A DNA stretch of 64,000 bases from Acanthamoeba sp. SK_2022b (lineage: Eukaryota; Discosea; Longamoebia; Acanthamoebidae), in contig JANDJZ010000149.1 in the NCBI GenBank assembly GCA_027943245.1, positions 1 through 64,000 on the forward strand. The letters are read 5' to 3'. This document shows, piece by piece, positions 57,366-64,000 of the stretch. Within the stretch, counting starts at the first letter, position 1. Each line of letters starts with the position of its first letter. The notes beneath the pieces are model-generated. The model was not told the origin of the DNA. It made no database searches and worked only from the letters and a program-made list of their open reading frames with translations. The position numbers and the translations under genes are program-made.

Positions 57366-59710
57366 ATGGAGCAAGTTGGAGAAGGGGACCCTTCTCTAGA
57401 CCGCTCGAGCACAGAGGAGCATGAAGATAATGTGAATGAGATCACTACGGAGATGGGCAGCCTGGATGGTGGAGTGAATGGGGATGAGGCAGCGGAAGGC
57501 GAAGACGGAGACGAAGAAGCTGGACATGCCACCAAATGCTTCAAAAATCTGATCGATAAGCCTGTAGCAGAGGAGATAAAGCTGTTTGAATGGTGTCCCA
57601 CCATGGATTTGCTGGCCTGGATTACTGCCGACGACCAGCTTGTCGTCCAGCGGCTGTCGTGGCAGCGCCTGTTCAGCATTCGCACTCATGACCAGCCCAT
57701 CACTGCACTCACCTGGCGTCCTGATGGTAAGCTCTCTCCTTGCCTCGTGAGCTCGTATAGATTGCTTTGCGCAGAAAGAGAGAGAAGGCGCGTCGTGCTC
57801 AGCATCATGCCCGCCACGTTGCAGGCAAGATCATAGCCGTGGGCCACCAGGACGGCAAGATATCGCTGGTCGATGTAGAGAACGGGACCGCCTACTTCTC
57901 CTCCCAGTTCCACGCTGCGTCGATCACCTGCCTTCACTGGGCGCAGGAGACTAGCGTTGGCGCGCCGGCGCACGCATCGGGCCCTCTGGGACTCATGCAC
58001 CGCGCGCACATACACTACCTCGTCGACCGCACAGAGCGTTTCCTCCAACCGCTGCCGCCGCCTCCTATGCAGGGCCAATCACCGGATGGGTAGGCTTCAC
58101 CACACCCACACCCACACCCACACCCACACCCACACCCACCCCCACACCCACACCCACACTCACACCACGTGTACTTGCACTGCACGCACGCATGCGCGCG
58201 CGCATCCATCCATTCATCCATTCATACATCATGTCATTTGCCTCTCCAGAGCCGTAGACATGGAGACGACCACGAATGCTGCGGCGCGTATGCCGCCGCC
58301 GAATCAGCTCAACATCCTCGTGTCCGGCGACGAAACGGGCAAGGTCATTCTCAGGTGCGTCCTCCCCTGTTGCTGCTGCCTGTCCGATGGATCGCGTTCG
58401 CCTGACGCGCGGCCACGTGTTTAGTGCGCTAGGCACGTTCTGCGTCGGCATGGCCGACACCCGGGCGATGGCCAACTCGCAACAGGTGCGTACACGTTGC
58501 CACCGCCTTGTGAGAGAAGGGGCGCCAACGGCTGACGATGCAAGCGCCCCACGTGGTCCGCAGGCGCAAGCGATGAGGGTCAACCTGTCGCCCGACCTCA
58601 AACACCTCTACATCGCGGTCGAGGGCACGCTCGACTGGGAGTACCTGGCCGTTCGTGAGGACGGGGCGGCGCAGTCCTCGTTTCTCTCTCCGCTGCCTCC
58701 GACCAAGACTCCCTCGGCGTTCCTCTCGCCGGGCGAGTCCGCGCCCTCGCCCACCCTCGGGCTGATCGACATCAACACTTCGCTGCTGTGGTCCCGGCGG
58801 CAGGAGCTCAAGATGATCGCCGTCCAGTCTGCCTACATATCTTCACACCTTTCTCACATCGGCACGACGCTCCAGCTCATGGGCGATAAGTGGGGCCAGT
58901 CCATCAACGAATTTGACTCCCGATGCAACGATTTTTCCAACATGCTGCAAGGTACTCGCCTTACTCGTGTCTCTTTCTCTCTCGGTTAAGGGTTGCGTAC
59001 ACCGTACGCACGCACGCACACTTACATTCGGTCTCACGCCACGCCGTTGGTTTATCAGAGAACAACAGCACTACTACAGTACGGCAAGAGCTGCTCTATT
59101 TTCTGGTGACTGGTGTACCCAGCGCCGACCTCGAGCGATTCCTGCTCACAACGCTGACGGAGTCGGTACGGCGCGCGGCTTGGCTGTGCTCTTGTGCGTG
59201 CGTGCGGCTCATGTTATCTCCCGATACGATCAAGGGGGTCCGAAAAATGGGCAAAGGCATCGAAGCTGGCTGCGCTCGGCTCAATGAACTGCTCGTCACG
59301 CACCTCCAACCGGCCAGCGAGACGCTGCTCTTCCGACTGAGCGAGCTGCAAGGAAGAGTACAAAACTCCCGCGTCCTCCTCTCTTCTCTCAAACGGGTTC
59401 TCGCGCAGGTCACTCTCAACGTTGCTCTCGCGACTCATTCGCAACCCGCTCGCTGCGGCGCGTTGTGTCGCGCAGGCCAAGTGGTATGAGCAATTCGGGG
59501 TCATCGGCCTCGAGGAGGAATCCCTATCCTACCTCCTGCAGAAGGCGTCGCTCTTCATTCGTCGAACCGAGGAGCTGTGTAAGATCCTCGGCGAGTTGAA
59601 GAGAAAGTACTCGGCCTTCTTCAACTGGCTTCTTGCCGGTACCCACCACCCTCTCCTCTCAGGCAAACACATACCGCAATTCTTCTTCCACTCACTCAGT
59701 CACTCACACT

Positions 59711-59776
<66 letters not shown>

Positions 59777-62086
59777 TCACACACGCGCCACACCACCACA
59801 AACTTGCTCGGGGGCTGCTCAGGCACGCTGCGGCTGGCGGACATGCTCACGCGGCGAAGGATGAAGGAGCTGGTGCCGGTCGACGAAAAGGCCGTGTCCG
59901 ACTTCCTTAACGATAACCTGGGCAAGGACCTCATTTCGCCCTTCTTCAAGGAGGCAGAGACCGACGAAGACGCCGACGGCCGGCCCGAGGCAGGGATAGC
60001 GTCGGCGACTGCTGGGAATGTGCTGCCCTCGCCCGGTGTCGGGCCTCTATCTGCCGATGGACGCCATCGCCTCTCGGGCTTTGGAAGCGCCACGCCCTCC
60101 TTTGCGCGACGCATGTCCTCGCTCCCGTCGTCGTCGCCCTTCATGCTCTCCTCTTCCATCTCCCCATTCACCAATGTGTCGCCGCGGTCGGCCTTCCAGC
60201 TCGGAGGCGCTGCCGACGTGGCCTCCACGCCCGCGCGGCCCAGCCACCCGTTCTCGTCTTCGCAGCTCGGCCCGAGAGGCGTCAACCCGATCACCGCGCT
60301 GGGCTCGCTCTCCGCCTTCTCGACGCCCTCGCCCGCCTCGGCTTCCTCCGCCAGCGGCGCTTCGTTTGCCGGCACGCCGCCCGGCCTGCCTCGATTCTCT
60401 CCCTCTTCGATCGCCGCCAGTGTCGCGCGATCGCAGCTTCCGCAGCTCTCCTCCATCTCGGCCCTCTCCACGCCCTCGTCCGCCTCGCGCGGCTACCGCA
60501 GCTCCCGAGGCACTCCCTCTTTCACTGCGGCGCTGAACGCGGCCGCGCCGCCCTCCGCTCTTGGCGGCTCTCCCTCGCTCAAGCAGATGTTCAGCGACAT
60601 GGCGGCCATCTACGAGGAGACCTTCATCATGCCCTCGCAGACCCTCGCCAAGTCGTTCGCCATCGACAATGCCATCCCGCTGCTTGCCGTCAAGGAACTC
60701 ACCAGGCAGGCCCGGCCCGCTCCGCCGCCCGAGAAGAACCGGGTGGACTCCGAGCCCGAGCTCAAGCCCAAGGAGAAGCGGGAACGAAATTACTGGGAGG
60801 AGGACGACGAGGAGGAAGTGGAGGAGGGGGAAGCAGAGGTGGCGGCGGAGGAGAGCGTGCCCCTCGAGGGGGGAGAGACGGAGGAGGAGTTCGACCAAGC
60901 GCCGGACGGCGAGGACATACCGGACCAGGTGCTGACCGCCTTCTTCACCGAGACCGTCGTGGAGGAGGAGAAGGAGGTAGAGGGGGAGCGCGCAGGACCT
61001 GCGAGCGAGTCCGCCGTGTGCCTGCACCTTACCGCGTTCCATTCCTCGGCGCCGATGCCGTCCGCGCTGCAAGACGCGCTGGGCGGCGATGCCTCGTTCT
61101 CGTTCTCGGACGACGCGTCGGCGTCGCCCTCCCCGAAGCGCTACGTGTGGCTGTTGCGGAAGCGCTACCGCTTCAACCCGCGCCAACACCGCCGAAGGCA
61201 GGGGGGCCTCGAGGAGTTGGGGACCATCTACGGCGCTCGGCCAAAGAGCGTCGATGACTACAGCGTGGGCGCCCTGCGTCTCCCGCGCGATAACGCCGAG
61301 GTCATGCACCTGTCCTTCTACAACAAAGACACGCTGGCAGTCCTGTCGTGCGCCACCACCATCAACGCGGACCACTCCATCGACCCCCTCGTCGGGCCCG
61401 AGGGTACAGCCTCCCCCCTCTGCCCCCATCTGACTTCCTCGCCCAACCACGGCTCTCCTTTCGCTCATGCGGCGTTGCTGTACGCGCGTGGGGAGCAGGC
61501 GTGGTGGAAACGAGGCTGGAGCTGATCCCCATCAAGGATGTCGCCTTTGTGCGCATTCCCGACCGATGCCAGCTCAGCGGCCGCACGAACCTGGTGCAAC
61601 GCATGCTCGATGACAAGGTGCGCCTTCCCGCCCGCACGCATGCACCCGTTCGCCCCAGCCACGCTGACGACCATCGTGTCCCTCCTTTGTTTGTTTGTTT
61701 GTTTGGTTGGTTGGTTGGTTGGTTGATTGCTTGATTGCTTGCTTGCTTGCTTGGTGGCGTGTGGGCAGTCCTTTGTGTCTTCGGCGCCACGCGAATGCAA
61801 GTCGAGACTGCAGCCGCCGAACGCGGCCGGTGCCGCTGTGAGCGGGACGAGAAACGTAGCCGCCGTGTACGCTGCGCCCAAGCGCCTTCTTTTCTACGAT
61901 CTTTTGGATGAAGAGGAGGAGGAAGAGGAAGAGGAAGAGGAAGGCCAAGAAGGCGAGGAGGAGGAAGGCGAGGCGGGTGAAGAAGAGGGAGAAGCGAATA
62001 TCTCCCAAATGGTCCAAGACGAAGGCGACGAGGACGCAGAGGACCGGGAGGTGGGCAGCCGAGAGGGCAGCTTCATGGACGAGTGA
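57366..62086 (+). CDS. ANAPC4: Anaphase-promoting complex subunit 4 (APC4)
   Basis: Large gene of ten or more exons; ATG 57366, TGA 62086. After an acidic N-terminus the APC4-type WD40 start is clear: EIKLFEWCPTMDLLAW, LVVQRLSWQRLF, ITALTWRPDG, then IIAVGHQDGKISLVDVENG and ITCLHWAQE. Further exons give NILVSGDETGKVIL, MRVNLSPDLKHLYIAVEG and the APC4-long helical domain: SHIGTTLQLMGDKWGQSI, LLYFLVTGVPSADLERFLL, GVRKMGKGIEAGCARLNE joined to LLVTHLQPASETLLFRL, YEQFGVIGLEEESL, RRTEELCKILGELKRKYSA and NWLLAG. A serine/proline-rich insert (about 59990-60600) and two acidic blocks are lineage-specific. It is a scaffold subunit of the mitotic ubiquitin ligase APC/C. Confidence 0.88.
58098..58166 (+). 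repeat. (CACACC)n repeat in an APC4 intron
   Basis: About ten hexamer units, with a few variants, in the intron starting after 58088. Confidence 0.9.
59715..59775 (+). repeat. (CA)n microsatellite in an APC4 intron
   Basis: About 29 CA units in the intron after NWLLAG; the next exon begins TLRLADMLTRR near 59825. Confidence 0.95.
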
Positions 62087-62210
62087 AAGAGCAAGAGACA
62101 GACAAACAAGGAGAGCAATTTGCGTCGACTTTGGTTGCAATTCCTGGCATCAACGGGGCAAGTGCTGGGGCAGCTGCGTTTGTTTGGGCTGTGTCGGTGT
62201 GCGCAGCAAG

Positions 62211-63070
62211 ATGGACGTCAGTCTACTTATTTCGCAACCAGCCCCAGACTCGCCGACACGCCCTGCCAAGGTGCCGCGCATGGACAGCGAGAAGAGCTCG
62301 CCCACCACCGGATTCGGAGGTGAGCCGATTGAAAGAAAGCCAAATCACTTTGGCGACATCTTGGCACCACGCGAAATCAGCACGGTGCTCCCGGCGGGCT
62401 TCACCGGACTCGAGCGCATTGTCCTCTCCGCCAACGGCAACCTTCAGCGCATCATGAGGTACCTGTCCTCTGCCCTCGGAGTTGTATGCCGTTACATTGT
62501 TTATTTAAATATAAAAAAACCTCACAATTTATTATTGTGTTGGGGCGCAACAGTGCATTCTACAACAGCCCTGTGACGGTTGAGATCATCAGGAATGACC
62601 GTGTCGGCGAAACCAGCGTCTTTGAGCGGGAGGTCAACCTCACATGCTTCGGCAAGGTAGCCCTGCGCTCAGCCTCTCTCTTCTATTACCTTGCTAACCT
62701 CATTTCGCGTGGGGACAAGGCATTCTGTAATGCCAAGAGCACCGTGACGATCAAGAAGGACGAGTACCTGCGACTTGTGCTGGAGCAAAAGGTCGGCATT
62801 GGCCAGCTCTTCTTCCACTTGCGCCTCCTTCCCAGCTTCGTCCTGCTCCAGGTCGATTGCCCAATCATACCAACACCCCCATGGGCAAACCTCACGAGCG
62901 ATCGCTAATAAGATCGTGAATGGCCATAGGCTGGTCGTATGAACGAGGAGAAGGTGTCACTGTGGCGTGAGTACCGCTTGGAGGCCGACAGCATCGTGTG
63001 CGAGATCCGAGAGGAGTTCGTGCCCGACCTCTTCGATCTCCGACCCGCCGACCGCAGTGAAGACGCATAG
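62211..63070 (+). CDS. Chorismate-lyase/UTRA-fold-like protein of unknown function
   Basis: Four exons; ATG 62211, TAG 63070. Residues after a short disordered start give FTGLERIVLSANGNLQRIM, then SAFYNSPVTVEIIRND, FEREVNLTCFGK, AKSTVTIKKDEYLRLVLE, KVGIGQLFFHL and a last exon LWREYRLEADSIVCEIRE ending FVPDLFDL. The pattern LQR..SAxYN..V.V......REV.L...G...AxSx......E.....L.....GIGxLF is that of the chorismate-lyase-like fold. Here it sits in a eukaryote with no quinone-synthesis neighbours, so lyase activity is only a possibility. No signal peptide is seen. Confidence 0.6.
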
Positions 63071-63235
63071 TCTGGTTCTCTTGCTCTGGTAATTGCCTCA
63101 CACGGACAGAGAGCCACGTATCCAGGGCTGTTCCTGGAGCACAAACATTGATGCCATTCACACCAGACCATCCATCACGCTTCTCGCCTTTGTTGGTGGC
63201 GTTTTGTTTTGTTTTGTTTTATTTACTGCGTTGAG

Positions 63236-64000
63236 ATGGAAGCGGGGCAGGTGCAATCGCTGGTCGATTGGGACGCTTTGATTCGAGATTTCTATCCCGA
63301 TATTGATCCACAGAGCGTAGACAACGTGTGGAAGTGGAATCGCACGAAACCACTGACTCTGGTCTACTTCATCCAGCAGCTCCAGGCCAAGAAGCTCGTA
63401 AAAGATTTTGAAGATTTAGAACCATCACGCCCCTTTCAAGTGGTAATCTTGGGTGGCAATCCTGAGGAAGAGGACAATGCACTCGAATTTTGGGGTGAGA
63501 CCATCGAGAAGGTGCTCAATCTCGAGGCAAAAAATCGTCGCCTTGATGTTGTGATGATCGGGCCGCAAGTGAGCCCCGAGCGGCACAACACGAGCGTGGA
63601 CCTCACGCCACGACTGCGAATCACCTTCTATAAAGGCCGCTTTCATGATTACCGAGAGGATCTTGTGGATGACAAGAAATACCAGGACCCTCATATGTTC
63701 CTGGCCTACCACAGGTGCGTTCGTTTTCATCCTGCACCTGGTCATGTAGCGTCAGCATCTTCTCACAAGAAGAGGCCATCCGGCAGTGGCTTCCACTTCT
63801 ACATCGAGTCGTGGACAAGCACCCTTGTCGCGCTGTTCAACGATCGCGTGGTGGGCTGCTTCACCTCGCACGACCTCCAGGATGAGAACAAGCAGCTGCA
63901 GTGGCTCACCGGCTGCTGCGACTTCGAGACGCTCATCGCCCCCGCCCCTAACCCCTTCCGGTAGACTCTCCTGGCTTGATGTGCGTGACCATGGCCATGA
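63236..64000 (+). CDS. MSS51 C-terminal-domain-like protein (3' end uncertain)
   Basis: ATG 63236 opens a long exon: SLVDWDALIRDFYPDID, LTLVYFIQQLQAKKLV, PFQVVILGGNPEEEDN, FWGETIEKVLNLEAKN, RRLDVVMIGPQVSPERH, RITFYKGRFHDYREDL and DPHMFLAYH. After a short intron it gives GFHFYIESWTSTLVALF and GCFTSHDLQDENKQLQWL. The layout V.GA...E......W......P....L..V.IGP and D....F..G......W..T...L is that of the domain found C-terminal to MYND fingers in MSS51-like proteins. No MYND cysteines are visible in this part. The frame stops at TAG 63964, but GTAG there may be a splice donor, so the gene may run past the window. Confidence 0.55.

Noticed and set aside
58098..58166. Interstitial telomere from the CACACC repeat
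   Set aside because: The unit does not match the TTAGGG-type repeats expected in amoebozoans, and it sits inside an APC4 intron as a simple repeat.
60047..61468. Minus-strand open frame of 473 codons opposite APC4
   Set aside because: Biased R/G/V/L composition without motifs, antisense to conserved APC4 exons and its S/P insert.

Overview
This window is nuclear DNA from a GC-rich, intron-dense amoebozoan, most likely Acanthamoeba or a close relative. The evidence is codon usage strongly biased to C or G at third positions, introns every 100-250 bases with GT-AG ends, and very short intergenic gaps. The gene set also fits: an SH2-bearing dual-specificity-type kinase of the SHK class, an RFX factor, an F-box protein, a FAM91 homologue and an SMYD protein. 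No ribosomal RNA, CRISPR array or bacterial operon was seen.

Layout. 0-16 kb: an SHK-type kinase (5' end outside the window), an RFX transcription factor, a cytochrome b561 protein, a SET/MYND methyltransferase, tRNA-Arg(CCT), phosphomannose isomerase, a 102-residue zinc-ribbon protein, eIF4A and the Ragulator subunit LAMTOR5. 16-24 kb: an intronless PRP8 of exactly 2335 codons, then a broken F-box/Rho-GTPase gene. 24.9-33 kb is accessory DNA: a complete Ty1/copia retrotransposon on the minus strand, a tail-anchored gene fragment against its right LTR, and a decayed gene for a P-loop NTPase plus nuclease resembling the Crinkler (CR) effector class. 33-47 kb: FAM91, microsomal-type epoxide hydrolase, a tyrosine phosphatase, an F-box protein, a Zn2Cys6/AT-hook/PAS transcription factor, the single-strand-binding protein SOSS-B and a TMEM41-type VTT membrane protein. 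47-64 kb: a homeobox gene, WRAP53/TCAB1, a mitochondrial ICT1-type peptidyl-tRNA hydrolase, proteasome RPN11, exosome EXOSC3, GINS subunit SLD5, ASF1, APC4, a chorismate-lyase-like protein and an MSS51-C-like protein cut by the window end.

The housekeeping genes do not form one pathway, although 45-62 kb is dense in nuclear genome-maintenance functions (SOSS-B, WRAP53, SLD5, ASF1, APC4). Several neighbours are head to head across 25-330 bases and probably share promoters.

The most unusual signal is the copia element. Its gag-pol is one uninterrupted frame of 1464 codons broken only by five TGA codons, each preceded by T, with no TAA, TAG or frameshift. The LTRs are nearly identical. The primer-binding site matches the anticodon half of initiator tRNA-Met, and the leader carries about 14 copies of a 39-base tandem repeat.

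All exon boundaries and family assignments were read by eye and from remembered family patterns; no database search was run.
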